Shown: positions 1-9,781, numbered from the stretch's first letter. The stretch is 64,000 nt of DNA from Nostoc sp. KVJ3 (GCF_026127265.1 NZ_WWFG01000001.1:2953501-3017500), one strand, 5' to 3'. Program-made: numbers and translations. The notes: generated by a model not told the origin, from the sequence alone.

Positions 1-743
1 GAGATTTCGTAACCCGTTCCCAAGTTAACTGGTTCCGATTCATTATAGAATTGAGTTCCCATCACAATCCCCCGCGCTGCATCTTCTGAATACAAAAACT
101 CGCGGGTGGGACTGCCATCACCCCAAACTAGGAGTTCCTTTTCTCCCTTAATTTGGGCTTCATGAACTTTGCGAATTAACGCTGGAATAACGTGGGAACT
201 TCCAGGGTCAAAGTTATCTTCTGGGCCATATAAATTAACTGGCAGTAGGTAAATTCCATTAAAACCGTACTGCTGGCGGTAAGATTGCAATTGAACTAAA
301 AGCGCTTTTTTAGCAATTCCGTAGGGAGCGTTGGTTTCTTCTGGGTAGCCATTCCAAAGATCGTCTTCTTTAAATGGCACTGGGGTAAATTTAGGATAGG
401 CGCAGATTGTGCCAACACAAACAAATTTTTCTACTCCAGCTTGATAGGCAGCGTGAATTAGGTGCGTACCCATGATCAAGTTATCGTAGAACAACTCTGC
501 GGGTTTTTCGCGGTTTAAACCGATGCCACCCACATGTGCTGCTAAGTGGATAATTATGTCTTGCTGGTCAACTGCGCGTTGGCTATTTTCCCAAACACGC
601 AAATCGCAGTCGCGCGATCGCACTATTGTAATCTTCTCACGATCGGCCCCTGCTTTACACAGTTGATCTATCACCTGACGACCTAGAAACCCCGACCCAC
701 CAGTGACGAGAATTCGTTGATTTTTTAGTTCTAAGGCGGTCAT
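1..743 (-). CDS. fcl: GDP-L-fucose synthase, 3' end cut by window edge
   Basis: Converts GDP-4-keto-6-deoxymannose, the product of the neighbouring gmd, to GDP-L-fucose by epimerisation and NADPH reduction in the cytosol. I translated it by hand from the ATG at 743: about 247 codons are open to the edge, of roughly 310 usual for the family. A Rossmann motif GGSGFLG lies near residue 15. Further in are the family motif GTICAYP and the catalytic YGIAKK (Tyr and Lys of the short-chain dehydrogenase site). It starts 24 bp after the gmd stop on the same strand, so the two are almost certainly one transcript. The C-terminal end is not visible. Confidence 0.93.
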   Translation of the reverse strand, partial: MTALELKNQRILVTGGSGFLGRQVIDQLCKAGADREKITIVRSRDCDLRVWENSQRAVDQQDIIIHLAAHVGGIGLNREKPAELFYDNLIMGTHLIHAAYQAGVEKFVCVGTICAYPKFTPVPFKEDDLWNGYPEETNAPYGIAKKALLVQLQSYRQQYGFNGIYLLPVNLYGPEDNFDPGSSHVIPALIRKVHEAQIKGEKELLVWGDGSPTREFLYSEDAARGIVMGTQFYNESEPVNLGTGYEI

Positions 744-767
744 ATTTTTATCCTCTGTGCTACGGAA

Positions 768-1853
768 TCAGAAGTGCAAAGCGCCCAGTTCTTGACGAAC
801 AGTAGCAATATCCAATGGAAATTGCGAACCATTTCCATTGGGCGAAGTGTGACCCAATGCTTGTAAGTCTGCTTCTACCATTAAGGAAACTAATTGTTCA
901 AAGGTTACTGATGGTGTCCAGCCCAACTGCTGCCGTGCTTTGGTAGCATCACCAATCAATAAATCTACCTCAGATGGACGCAGGTAACGCTCATCAAACT
1001 CTACGTAATCTTGCCAATTAAGATTTACATAACTAAATGCCAGTTCCAAAAACTCCCGCACCGAGTGGGTTTCACCAGTAGCAATTACGTAATCCTCTGG
1101 CTGTTCTTTCTGCAACATCAGCCACATCGCTTTTACGTAATCCTTCGCATAACCCCAATCTCGTTTGGAATCTAGATTACCCATGTAAATCTTTTTCTGC
1201 TTACCAGCAACGATACCAGCCACGGCTCTAGTAATTTTGCGGGTTACAAAGGTTTCGCCCCGTCGTGGTGACTCGTGGTTAAAAAGTATACCGTTACAAG
1301 CAAACAAATCATAAGACTCTCGATAATTTACAGTTTGCCAGTGGGCGTAAACTTTCGCACAGGCATAGGGACTGCGGGGATAAAAGGGCGTTGTCTCACT
1401 TTGGGGTATTGCTTGTACTAAACCGTACATTTCTGAAGAACCCGCTTGGTAAAATCGCACCTGAATTCCAGTTCGGTGTTGATAATCTCGAATTGCTTCC
1501 AATAGACGCAGTGTCCCCATTCCTACAGCATCCACCGTATATTCTGGTGAATCAAAGCTTACTCTGACATGGGATTGAGCGCCGAGATTATAAATCTCTA
1601 CTGGTTTGACTTCTTCTAAAATGCGTCGCAATGTCGTACCATCTGTCAAGTCACCATAGTGAAGAAACAACCGCACTCCGTCTTTGTGGGGGTCTTCGTA
1701 AATGTGATCGATGCGGTCTGTGTTGAAGGTAGAAGTCCGGCGAATGATACCATGAACCTCATAACCCTGTTCCAGCAAAAACTCACTTAGATAGGAACCG
1801 TCTTGACCAGTAATACCAGTAATTAACGCTCGCTTCTGTTGCGTCATGCTCAA
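768..1853 (-). CDS. gmd: GDP-mannose 4,6-dehydratase
   Basis: First step of GDP-fucose synthesis: NADP-dependent dehydration of GDP-D-mannose to GDP-4-keto-6-deoxymannose. The 361 residues match the family length. The nucleotide-binding motif GITGQDGSYL is at about 13-22, followed by RRTSTFNTDRID, the active-site GSSEMYG near 138-144, and the catalytic Tyr163 and Lys167 in YACAK. FNHESPRRGETFVTRKI is the usual substrate-binding stretch. It lies directly upstream of fcl in the same orientation. The 353 bp before its start carry no gene and probably hold its promoter. Together gmd and fcl supply fucose for the glycosyltransferases at 2.2-4.2 kb. Confidence 0.97.
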   Translation of the reverse strand: MSMTQQKRALITGITGQDGSYLSEFLLEQGYEVHGIIRRTSTFNTDRIDHIYEDPHKDGVRLFLHYGDLTDGTTLRRILEEVKPVEIYNLGAQSHVRVSFDSPEYTVDAVGMGTLRLLEAIRDYQHRTGIQVRFYQAGSSEMYGLVQAIPQSETTPFYPRSPYACAKVYAHWQTVNYRESYDLFACNGILFNHESPRRGETFVTRKITRAVAGIVAGKQKKIYMGNLDSKRDWGYAKDYVKAMWLMLQKEQPEDYVIATGETHSVREFLELAFSYVNLNWQDYVEFDERYLRPSEVDLLIGDATKARQQLGWTPSVTFEQLVSLMVEADLQALGHTSPNGNGSQFPLDIATVRQELGALHF

Positions 1854-2206
1854 TTATCCCTTAGTGTCTTTGATTAAAAAGTTACAGGCAATTTGATACA
1901 ACCTAGCAGCTAATTGCTAAATTGCCTAATGGGAAACCTACGAGTTATTGTTGTTGTGAGGCTTTTTCCCGTAAATAAATATACTTAATAAAAAGCAATT
2001 TAACACGTAATCAACCTTGATAGACCAAGATTGTTTAAGTATCTATACTTCTCTTTTACTAGATATATCAAGATTCTTTTTGTATATGTTGTTTTTTGTC
2101 AAAATTTCATATCCGTCTGGTTTTGTGAAGACTGAATAAAATAGATATTAGAAATTAGACTTTCAGGGGCATTAACTGCCCCACAGAATCGCCCCTAAGT
2201 ATTTAC
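1854..2206. other. Intergenic region upstream of gmd
   Basis: 353 bp of AT-rich sequence between the end of the sugar transferase gene and the start of gmd. I see no ORF, no palindrome longer than 8 bp and no copy of the repeat families found elsewhere. It probably holds the gmd promoter, but no clear -10/-35 pair could be assigned. Confidence 0.5.
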
Positions 2207-2992
2207 TCAGTATGCCCCGTTATTTTTGGGCAGAATAACCACATCAACAGTTTTCAAGATGATCCATAAATCAAGCCAGAAATTCCTAAATTTGACATAA
2301 TGCAGGTCTATTTGAACTCGCCGAGGATAGGGAATATCATTACGCCCTGATACCTGCCACAAACCAGTAATTCCTGGACGGATTGTTAAAATCTCATCAA
2401 TGTGACAACCGTATTTTGGCAGTTCTTCTGCTACCAAGGGTCGGGGGCCGACTACACTCATATCCCCTTTTAAAACGTTCCAGAACTGGGGAAATTCGTC
2501 TAAGCTAGTAATTCGCAAAAATCGACCAATTTTGGTAATCCGGGGGTCTTGTTTCAGCTTAAAACTGCTCTCAAATTCTTGTCGTAATTCGGGCGATGTT
2601 TCCATCATTTGCATGAGGATTTCGTCCGCATTGCTTACCATTGTTCGGAATTTAATACAATTAAACGCTTTGTAATTTTTCCCTACCCGTTCCTGGACAT
2701 AAAAAATTGGGCCTTCTGAGCTAAAGGCAATCAGCAAGGTCAAAATTAAGTAGACGGGAAAGAACAAAATTAATACCGACAGCGAAAACACTATATCGAA
2801 CAGTCGTTTGGCAAACTCTCCGTTTAAACCCTGAAAAGATAAACCTTTGGGCTTAACTTTCGGCGTCTTTGTTTTTTGACCGCGTTTTAAGAAAGTACGC
2901 GTAGACGCTCTAGTGTCTTGCCGTACGCCTCGCTTGCCGGAGAGGAGTGAGCTCTGGGCAGTCATCATACTCCTTAATAATCCACACCACAC
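2207..2992 (-). CDS. Membrane sugar-phosphate transferase (WcaJ/ExoY type)
   Basis: Transfers a sugar-1-phosphate from a nucleotide sugar to undecaprenyl phosphate at the inner membrane, starting assembly of a polysaccharide repeat unit. A basic tail (about 1-60) is followed by the family core: KRLFDIVFS at 62-70, one hydrophobic segment at about 68-90, the ERVGKN and KFRTM motifs at 101-118, then SLDEFPQFWNVLKGDMSVVGPRP. Three starts are possible (2992, 2968 and 2965); the last two give MMTAQ or MTAQ. The first 35 codons after them resemble a dispersed Nostoc repeat (the GTAGACGC / GGCTTGCCGTA type), so the tail may be repeat-derived. The family cannot tell glucose from galactose as substrate. 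Confidence 0.9.
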   Translation of the reverse strand: MWCGLLRSMMTAQSSLLSGKRGVRQDTRASTRTFLKRGQKTKTPKVKPKGLSFQGLNGEFAKRLFDIVFSLSVLILFFPVYLILTLLIAFSSEGPIFYVQERVGKNYKAFNCIKFRTMVSNADEILMQMMETSPELRQEFESSFKLKQDPRITKIGRFLRITSLDEFPQFWNVLKGDMSVVGPRPLVAEELPKYGCHIDEILTIRPGITGLWQVSGRNDIPYPRRVQIDLHYVKFRNFWLDLWIILKTVDVVILPKNNGAY

Positions 2993-3064
2993 ATAGTCCC
3001 AATATTAAAGCCAAAATGATGTGCTTCTGGGGGAAAATTGCCAAAAGCCTAAAAAAATAAGACG

Positions 3065-4219
3065 TTAACCAAGACCATCATTCCGAAAACGGTCTTTTTC
3101 GTTGCATTTGTTTACAAAATTTAGATAACGATCTGCAAAGATTTGCGGTGAAAACTGCGCGGCGTGCGATCGCATATACTCGGAACTGAACGAACCTTCA
3201 TACACTTCAAACTTTTCTACTGCCTCCACTAAAGCCGCCTCTGTTTGCGTCTTGAAAAATATGCCTGTCCCTGTATCCACACAAGAGCGGATATCTCGCA
3301 CTGTTTCTAAAGCACCCCCTGCACCATAAGCAATCACTGGCGTGCCACAGGCTTGTGCTTCCACTAGGGCAATCCCAAAATCTTCACAAGCTGCATACAC
3401 AAACGCCTTAGCCCTAGACATATATTTTTTTACCACATTATCGGGTTGCCATCCCAGTATTTGGATATTAGAGTTTGCCATCTCGCGAATCTTGTTCATT
3501 TCATCTCCTGTACCAATGACTACTAATGGTCGTTTTAGTTGATTAAAAGCCTTGACAATCAACTCGATTTGCTTGTAACTCACTAATCTGGAAACTGTCA
3601 GGTAGAAATCCTCTTTCTTAGACAAAAATGGAAATTCTCCAATATTGACTGGTGGGTAAATGACTGTTGCTTCTCGCCGATAGCAACGCCAAATCCGCCT
3701 AGCTGTATGTTGTGAGTTAGCAATGAAGTAATCAACGCGATTGGCACTCAATACATCCCACTGGCGCAAACGATGTAATAAATATCGCGTCACCCACCCA
3801 GGTAAGCCACTACCCAGTTTGCTGTAGCGCAGATAATCAAAGGTCAAGTCCCAGGCATAGCGCATAGGGCTGTGACAGTAGCAAATATGCATCTGTTCGG
3901 GAGTGGTCAAGATTCCTTTGGCAACAGCGTGAGATGAAGACAGAATTACGTCATAATGCCGCAAATCAAGTTGTTCAATTGCCAAAGGCCACAAAGGCAA
4001 GTATTTTTGTATACCGTTGCGAGCGTAGGGAAAGTTCTGGAGAAACGTCTTGCCAATTTGACGCTTATATAAATAACTTTCTCTATTGCTGGATTCAAAA
4101 TCAATCAGAGCATACAAATCAGCATCAATGTGATTCAAAATTTCTCGGACAACGAGTTCGGAACCACCGGTGGCTTTGGGTGTCAGCCACTCATGAACTA
4201 GAGCATATTTCAAGGGCAC
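3065..4219 (-). CDS. Glycosyltransferase family 4
   Basis: Cytosolic retaining GT-B glycosyltransferase, probably adding a sugar to the lipid-linked polysaccharide unit begun by the gene 72 bp downstream. The N-terminal half holds HEWLTPKATGGSE, the family 4 acceptor-side loop. The C-terminal half has VSRLVSYKQIELIVKAF and the EX7E donor motif in EDFGIALVEAQACGTPVIAYG. The 384 residues fit the family. It is the first gene of the minus-strand glycan block and is divergent from the epimerase at 4468 across 248 bp. The spacer holds a short run of repeated GGGGCAT units. Donor and acceptor cannot be read from the sequence. Confidence 0.88.
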   Translation of the reverse strand: MPLKYALVHEWLTPKATGGSELVVREILNHIDADLYALIDFESSNRESYLYKRQIGKTFLQNFPYARNGIQKYLPLWPLAIEQLDLRHYDVILSSSHAVAKGILTTPEQMHICYCHSPMRYAWDLTFDYLRYSKLGSGLPGWVTRYLLHRLRQWDVLSANRVDYFIANSQHTARRIWRCYRREATVIYPPVNIGEFPFLSKKEDFYLTVSRLVSYKQIELIVKAFNQLKRPLVVIGTGDEMNKIREMANSNIQILGWQPDNVVKKYMSRAKAFVYAACEDFGIALVEAQACGTPVIAYGAGGALETVRDIRSCVDTGTGIFFKTQTEAALVEAVEKFEVYEGSFSSEYMRSHAAQFSPQIFADRYLNFVNKCNEKDRFRNDGLG

Positions 4220-4467
4220 AGCTAACTTGAATAAATGGAAGATACAAAGGCCAACTTGATGACGTTAACTGAAAAGTTTCCCCTTGTGATTAATCAATGG
4301 GAAGCGCCCCAGATTAGCACATAAGACGCAATTTTTCTTTCAGAGGTTCCAGATGGATGATAACCTCAGATTGGGCATGGGGCCTGGGGCATGGGGCATT
4401 ATATCCTCCATCTACCCGACTCCCCACTCCCTACTCCAATGACAACTGATATAGAAAGGGTGAATTT

Positions 4468-5409
4468 ATGCGAATTCTGATTATGGGTGGTACTCGGTTC
4501 ATTGGTGTCTATTTGACTCAATTACTAGTTGAACAAGGACATGAAGTGGTGCTGTTCAATCGGGGAAATCGGACAACACCTTCTTTACAGGGAGTAGGAC
4601 AAATTATAGGCGATCGCACTGACCCTACCCAATTAAAAGCAAAGTTATCACAAGAAAGCTTTGATGTCATTTTTGACAATAATGGCCGGGAACTTACTGA
4701 TACTCAACCACTAGCTGAGATTTTTAAAGACCGAGTGCAACATTTTGTGTATATGAGTTCGGCAGGGGTATATCTCAAATCTGACCAATTACCCCATGTC
4801 GAGGGAGATTTAGTAGATCCCAAAAGTCGCCATAAGGGTAAACATGAAACAGAAGCTTATCTAACTCAATTGGGATTGCCCTTTACTTCCATTCGTCCTA
4901 CTTATATTTACGGCCCTCGTAATTATAACGAGTTGGAAGGTTGGTTTTTTGACAGAATTGTGCGCGATCGCCCCATTCCTATCCCCGGAAATGGCTTGCA
5001 CATTACGCAGCTAGGGCATGTAAAAGACTTGGCAAAGGCAATGACTCAGGTTTTGGGCAATGAACAAGCCATAGGACAGATTTATAATATATCTGGCGAT
5101 CGCTTCGTCACTTTTGATGGTTTAGCCCGTGCTAGCGCTGTTGCGGCTGGTAAATCGCCTGATACTGTCAAAATCGTCCATTATGACCCGAAGAAGTTTG
5201 ATTTCGGCAAGCGCAAAGCTTTTCCGATGCGGGTACAGCATTTCTTTGCTTCGGTGAATAAAGCGCAAACAGAATTAAACTGGCATCCTGAATATGATTT
5301 GATTTCTGGGTTGCAAGACTCTTTGGAAAATGATTATTTAGCTAATGCAAAAGACAAAGCAGAAGTAGATTTCTCTGTCGATGAGGAAATTTTACAAGCT
5401 TGTGAGTAA
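4468..5409 (+). CDS. NAD-dependent epimerase/dehydratase, CSP41-like
   Basis: Atypical short-chain dehydrogenase of 313 residues. The N-terminal Rossmann motif GGTRFIG (7-13) binds the dinucleotide. YMSSAGVY near 95 and TYIYGPRNYNELEGWFFDRI follow the extended-SDR layout. The closest pattern I recognise is the cyanobacterial relative of the chloroplast stem-loop-binding protein CSP41, which has lost the clear YxxxK pair; here SAGVYLKSD takes the place of that site. Function could be RNA binding or sugar epimerisation and is not decided by sequence. The start is supported by GAAAGGGTG about 8 bases upstream. It is convergent with a Uma2 gene, with a hairpin between the two. Confidence 0.8.
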   Translation: MRILIMGGTRFIGVYLTQLLVEQGHEVVLFNRGNRTTPSLQGVGQIIGDRTDPTQLKAKLSQESFDVIFDNNGRELTDTQPLAEIFKDRVQHFVYMSSAGVYLKSDQLPHVEGDLVDPKSRHKGKHETEAYLTQLGLPFTSIRPTYIYGPRNYNELEGWFFDRIVRDRPIPIPGNGLHITQLGHVKDLAKAMTQVLGNEQAIGQIYNISGDRFVTFDGLARASAVAAGKSPDTVKIVHYDPKKFDFGKRKAFPMRVQHFFASVNKAQTELNWHPEYDLISGLQDSLENDYLANAKDKAEVDFSVDEEILQACE

Positions 5410-5416
5410 AAATGTT

Positions 5417-5442
5417 TAGGGGCATATCGCTATTTGCCCCTA
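5417..5442. terminator. Hairpin between convergent genes
   Basis: Perfect 8-bp inverted repeat TAGGGGCA / TGCCCCTA with a 10-base loop, 8 bases after the epimerase stop and 18 before the end of the convergent Uma2 gene. It could serve both genes. There is no T-run on either side. Confidence 0.5.
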
Positions 5443-5459
5443 CTGGTGCGATCGCATCT

Positions 5460-6185
5460 TCATAACTCATCAGGGTTAACGCCTAACTCTCGCAGCTGTG
5501 CTGCTAATCTATTAGCACGTTGATTTTCTCGTTCTAGGGGTGTGGGAAGCCAATTCCCGGATGCATCATACCAACGTAGCCACAATCGCTCAATTTGTTG
5601 GTAAGAACCTTGCCAAAGTCCTAAGCCGAGTTCCACACCTGGCATCCAGACCCGTGAGGTACTCAAATCCAATTCGCTGTAGCGGTCTGCAACTAATTGG
5701 AATGCTTGGAGTTTGTCAGTGTAGCGGTCAAAGACAATGTAGTAAGGAACTCGCAAAATCCGCTCATAAACTTCCCATTTGGTCGGCGGTTGGTTAATCT
5801 CTCGCAGAGTTTGTCCTAAGTCTTCTTTTTCAGTGCCAGGAGAAAGCAACTCTACCACTACAAAAGGAGCAACCCCTTCTTGCCAGATCACATAACTTAA
5901 ACGCAAGTTTTGCTGTTCGTAGAGACGCGAAACACCCACAGTAGCAAACCAGTCTGGGCGTTTGTACCACAGCGTATGCCGGAGGTCATAGTAAAGATTC
6001 AAATCAGTGGCTACAAATACCTCGTCTGCTGGATAGTTAGGCGGACAGAAGGTTTCACGCAGAAGTTGGGGTTGAAAAAGGTGAAATTCGTCAGGCAAAC
6101 CAGAGTCCTCCGGGTATTCACTGGGAAGATCGTACATCGTGGGTAGGACTTCTTTGGGAGAGAGAGGCGGGTCTGTTTGGTACAT
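5460..6185 (-). CDS. Uma2 family (DUF820) putative endonuclease
   Basis: Member of the large cyanobacterial Uma2 family, which has a PD-(D/E)XK restriction-endonuclease fold; cellular role unknown. The core is visible as VATDLNLYYD, a central FVVVELLSPGTEKEDLG giving the acidic residues of the site, and YYIVFDRYTDKLQAFQL. The 241 residues are on the long side because of the C-terminal tail after WMPGVELGLGLWQG, which ends ERENQRANRLAAQLRELGVNPDEL, a common ending in this subgroup. It lies 144 bp from the divergent lactonase gene. Two more full Uma2 genes lie at 10990 and 11585 and a remnant at 56163. Confidence 0.88.
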   Translation of the reverse strand: MYQTDPPLSPKEVLPTMYDLPSEYPEDSGLPDEFHLFQPQLLRETFCPPNYPADEVFVATDLNLYYDLRHTLWYKRPDWFATVGVSRLYEQQNLRLSYVIWQEGVAPFVVVELLSPGTEKEDLGQTLREINQPPTKWEVYERILRVPYYIVFDRYTDKLQAFQLVADRYSELDLSTSRVWMPGVELGLGLWQGSYQQIERLWLRWYDASGNWLPTPLERENQRANRLAAQLRELGVNPDEL

Positions 6186-6329
6186 AAGGAGAATCTTGAC
6201 CGACTAACTTTAAGTTAACGGATCGCGGTAAAGGTTTAATCAAGGTCAAAATAAAAATTTTTGAAAATGAATGAGCGCGAAAATATTCAACAATATTTCT
6301 TAAAATCAAAAATATAAAATCAACTTATT

Positions 6330-7199
6330 ATGGGAAAGTATCCACTTCATAATGTTTTAGAATCCCGTGCCCGCTTGGGTGAAAGCCCTATCTGGGACTC
6401 TACCCAAAACCTAATTTACTGGGTCGATATCTACAACCATCGGGTGCATCAATTCAATCCGGCTACGGGGAAAGACTGCTTTTTTGATGTGGGAGATGTG
6501 GTAAGTGCGATCGCAACAGCAGATGCAGATAGATTAATTATGTTGCTGCGTCATCACTTGGCATTCCTCAACACTCAGACAGGTGTAGTTACCCGCATTT
6601 TAGAAGTTGAAGCGAATTTTCCAGATAACCGTCTCAATGATGGTAAATATGACCCTCAAGGACGTTTCTGGTTCGGTTCAATGTGTTCTCTAGAAAAACT
6701 TCAAGCTAGCCTCTATCGCTATGACACTGATGGTTCATTGCATTTAATGGAAACAGGATTGACTATTTCTAATGGTTTGGGGTGGAGTCCCGATCAAAAG
6801 ACATTTTACCTAACAGATTCTCCTCAGCAAAAAATATATGCTTACGATTTTAATTCAGTAACAGGAAGCATTAGTAATCGTCGGATTTTTGTTGATTTAA
6901 CTCATGAATCTTTCTACCCAGATGGATTGACAATAGACAGTGAAGGATATATTTGGTCAGCTATGTGGGATGGATGGTGTGTGATTCGTTTCAACCCAAA
7001 GGGTGAAGAGATATTGCGGATAAAGCTACCTGTGCAATTGCCAACTAACTGTACTTTTGGCGGGGATAATTTGCGAACACTTTACATTACTACTGCTTCA
7101 GTTGGACTAAGCCAAGCAGAAATCGATAAAAGTCCCTATTCAGGTGATTTGTTTGCTCTCCAAACTGATGTTACTGGATTACCCACTTGTAATTTTTAA
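6330..7199 (+). CDS. SMP-30/gluconolactonase/LRE family protein
   Basis: Six-bladed beta-propeller metal-dependent lactonase, probably cytosolic, hydrolysing a sugar lactone such as gluconolactone. Metal and substrate residues are in place: Glu18 in ARLGESPIWD, Arg101, Asn103 and Asp104 in NRLNDGKYD, the ISNGLGWSPD loop, and YPDGLTIDSEGYIWSAMWDG near the end. The 289 residues match the family, and no signal peptide is seen. It stands alone: the upstream Uma2 gene is divergent and the downstream helicase is convergent. The true substrate is unknown. Confidence 0.9.
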   Translation: MGKYPLHNVLESRARLGESPIWDSTQNLIYWVDIYNHRVHQFNPATGKDCFFDVGDVVSAIATADADRLIMLLRHHLAFLNTQTGVVTRILEVEANFPDNRLNDGKYDPQGRFWFGSMCSLEKLQASLYRYDTDGSLHLMETGLTISNGLGWSPDQKTFYLTDSPQQKIYAYDFNSVTGSISNRRIFVDLTHESFYPDGLTIDSEGYIWSAMWDGWCVIRFNPKGEEILRIKLPVQLPTNCTFGGDNLRTLYITTASVGLSQAEIDKSPYSGDLFALQTDVTGLPTCNF

Positions 7200-7282
7200 G
7201 AGTGGTAATAACAGTCATAAACCATTCGCCATCAACTTCTTTTGATTCTCCTCTCTGTGCCCTCTGCGTCTCTGCGGTAGCT

Positions 7283-7328
7283 TGCTGCAAGCCGTTCACG
7301 TAGCGTCTCGTAGAGAAGCGTCTACGTT
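7283..7328. repeat. Dispersed short repeat (CGTAGCGTCTCGTAGAGAAGCG type)
   Basis: Spacer between convergent genes carries TAGCTTGCTGCAAGCCGTT followed by CGTAGCGTCTCGTAGAGAAG. The second part recurs at about 34146-34170, and a related GTAGACGC/GGCTTGCCGTAGGC form lies at 45515 and, in the other orientation, inside the gene at 2207-2992. This is a known style of short interspersed repeat in Nostoc genomes. Confidence 0.6.
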
Positions 7329-7422
7329 AAAAAATAACTTATATCAACAGCAGACTATGACAACACAACTCATTTAGGATTGCTATAGCAATTTTCAAGC
7401 AATTAAACCATTCTACTATTGT

Positions 7423-9597
7423 CTATTCTCTCCACAGTGCCACTTGCTGTTTTAATTCTCTCATATCTAAATAATCGCTAGCAAAAGCTTTTCGTAAAAG
7501 TGAATGAGGAATAAATCGATCGTACTTATGAATTTCTGGTGCTTCTGAAGTACTGAGTAAATCTTCTGAAATAATTCTTTGCTCACATAATGAAGCAATC
7601 TCATGATAAAGAGATTTAAATTTATCCTTGCCTAATTTAATTGTGAAGTAATAGGGATTTAATCCGCCAATACTGATAATTTCCAATGATTCTCTACAGT
7701 AGGAATTTAGTAATCTTTCTAAGGTGCGATAAGCAACCGTACCCATCCAAGGAAAAATACAGCATTTCTCTTTTTCCAATTGCAAAATATTTTGTTTATC
7801 TAATCCAACATCCTGCACCAACTGGCGAACTTTACGTAAACGTTGCAAAGCATTTTTTTGTAAATAGCTATACTCAGTATTTTCAAATAAAACCTGTTGC
7901 ATTCGTTGTAAAACTTTGGTATGAATAGTGCCACCACTCCCACGCCAATAAATACTAGCTTTACCCTCAGCTTGTTTAACAAAAATAGCCTTCTTTTTAA
8001 AGTCAACTTCTACAACTTCCCAACTTCTACCAGCTAAAGCAAATTGATTACCAACAGCAGGTGGCGTAACAATACTGCCAATTTCCGTTGCACCTTGCTT
8101 AACAATATATTCTTGCTGTTCAGCAAAGACAGCATAAAACTGAAACTTCCTCACAATTTTTTCTCCTGCCAAACCCAGGATTAATTTACCTTGCTCGGTA
8201 TGCTGAATATGACCAATATCGATTAAATAGCGGAGAAATAATTGGAAATCTTCTTTGGAAATAGCTGCAAAGGGCGGTAAGCTAAAAACTTGTTTAGCTA
8301 AGGCATTAGGTGAAAGTTCTCCTATTGCTGTTAAAATACTCATTGTCTGGTGATAAAGCAAACTCAAAGGATATTTAATCGGTTTGATTGGTTCAATCCA
8401 TTGCTCTTCTAAATAAAGTTGAATAATAGCGATAGACTGCAACAATTGCCAGGGTATTTGTTCTGGTAGAGAAGCTTCTGACAATGGCTTTTCTTCAGCA
8501 CAGATAAAGCGCATATCAGCAGCTTCACCTCTCCTACCACTACGTCCCAAGCGCTGTAAAAAACTAGCTACAGACAAAGGTGATTCTAACTGAATAACTC
8601 GCTCTAAATGACCGATATCTATACCTAATTCTAAAGTCAGAGTAGCGGCAGTAACTGCTGGATTGTTAGGTTCACGCATTGCATTCTCAGCAGCTTGTCG
8701 CAAGCTAGCAGATATACTCCCATGATGGACATGATATATATCTGGTAGTCCTTGTTCTGTGGCAATTTGTCGCAAAGATGCAATGATAGATTCAGTCCGC
8801 GTGCGATTATTAGCAAATATTAGGCATTTGCGAGATTTGCTGAGGTTGAAAATATATTGTTCATAATCTGTTGCCTCTGATTCATCTACTTCATCAGTAA
8901 TATAAAAATGTTCTACAGCTAGTTTGATTTGGCGTTTTATCCCGTCAGCTTGCGGTGTAATTACTGGCTTATCTGTTCCTGAACGCAACCAATCTTCAGC
9001 TATTGAGTAATCACCAAGAGTTGCCGATAAACCAATACGGCGCGGTTGTTTTTGTGTTAACTTTGCTAAACGTTGTAATTGGCAAATAATTTGACAACCG
9101 CGATCGCTTCCCATAAAAGCGTGAATTTCATCAATAATGACAAATCTTAAGTCACCAAATAAGCGGAGTATGTCATTATTTTTGTTGATTAATAAACTTT
9201 CTAAAGATTCTGGTGTAATTTGGAGAATTCCTTGAGGATTTTTTAAAAGCTTGTTTTTTCGGCCTTGAGAAACATCACCGTGCCAGTGCCAAACTGGAAT
9301 ATCTGCTTCTTTGAGTAAGTCGTTGAGACGCTCAAATTGATCGTTAATTAAAGCTTTGATTGGACTAATATATAATGCTCCTATAGTTGCAGCAGGGTTG
9401 GTATGTAATAAAGTCAAAATTGGCAGAAAGGCTGCTTCCGTTTTACCCGCAGCAGTTGCAGCAGTAACTAGCAAGTGAGCATCGGTGTCAAATATAACCT
9501 CGCAAGCAGCAATTTGAACTGGTCGTAATTCAGTCCATTGATGATGATAAATATATTCTTGGATAAAGGGTGCAAGTCGGCTAAAAGCATCGGTCAT
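7423..9597 (-). CDS. Lhr-like DEAD/DEAH-box helicase
   Basis: ATP-dependent superfamily 2 nucleic-acid helicase, 724 residues. Motifs in order: Q-like RPVQ near 25, Walker A TAATAAGKT at about 45-53, SPIKALINDQ (Ia), TPESL (Ib), Walker B box DEIH at 156-159, SATLG (III), then the second RecA domain with ANNRTRTES, HHGS, LELGIDIG and QRLGRSGRRG (VI). A C-terminal region with winged-helix and Lhr-type features follows. Bacterial Lhr proteins act in DNA repair, and this is a short-core version without the long extension. It is convergent with the lactonase and divergent from the DoxX gene. No other repair or defence gene is beside it. Confidence 0.88.
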   Translation of the reverse strand: MTDAFSRLAPFIQEYIYHHQWTELRPVQIAACEVIFDTDAHLLVTAATAAGKTEAAFLPILTLLHTNPAATIGALYISPIKALINDQFERLNDLLKEADIPVWHWHGDVSQGRKNKLLKNPQGILQITPESLESLLINKNNDILRLFGDLRFVIIDEIHAFMGSDRGCQIICQLQRLAKLTQKQPRRIGLSATLGDYSIAEDWLRSGTDKPVITPQADGIKRQIKLAVEHFYITDEVDESEATDYEQYIFNLSKSRKCLIFANNRTRTESIIASLRQIATEQGLPDIYHVHHGSISASLRQAAENAMREPNNPAVTAATLTLELGIDIGHLERVIQLESPLSVASFLQRLGRSGRRGEAADMRFICAEEKPLSEASLPEQIPWQLLQSIAIIQLYLEEQWIEPIKPIKYPLSLLYHQTMSILTAIGELSPNALAKQVFSLPPFAAISKEDFQLFLRYLIDIGHIQHTEQGKLILGLAGEKIVRKFQFYAVFAEQQEYIVKQGATEIGSIVTPPAVGNQFALAGRSWEVVEVDFKKKAIFVKQAEGKASIYWRGSGGTIHTKVLQRMQQVLFENTEYSYLQKNALQRLRKVRQLVQDVGLDKQNILQLEKEKCCIFPWMGTVAYRTLERLLNSYCRESLEIISIGGLNPYYFTIKLGKDKFKSLYHEIASLCEQRIISEDLLSTSEAPEIHKYDRFIPHSLLRKAFASDYLDMRELKQQVALWRE

Positions 9598-9781
9598 ATT
9601 TTTTATGAATAATTAGTAATAGGTGGCAAAGTGAGGATTAAATAATCACTCATATCGTTCTAAAGTGGAGATGAATCTCTTAATTAAGTGGGATTTTGGA
9701 AAATTTTGCCGATTTTTCCTCCTTTTGACTCAAGACAGATTAACATCCATCAATCAAAATTAAATAATAAGGACAAATATG

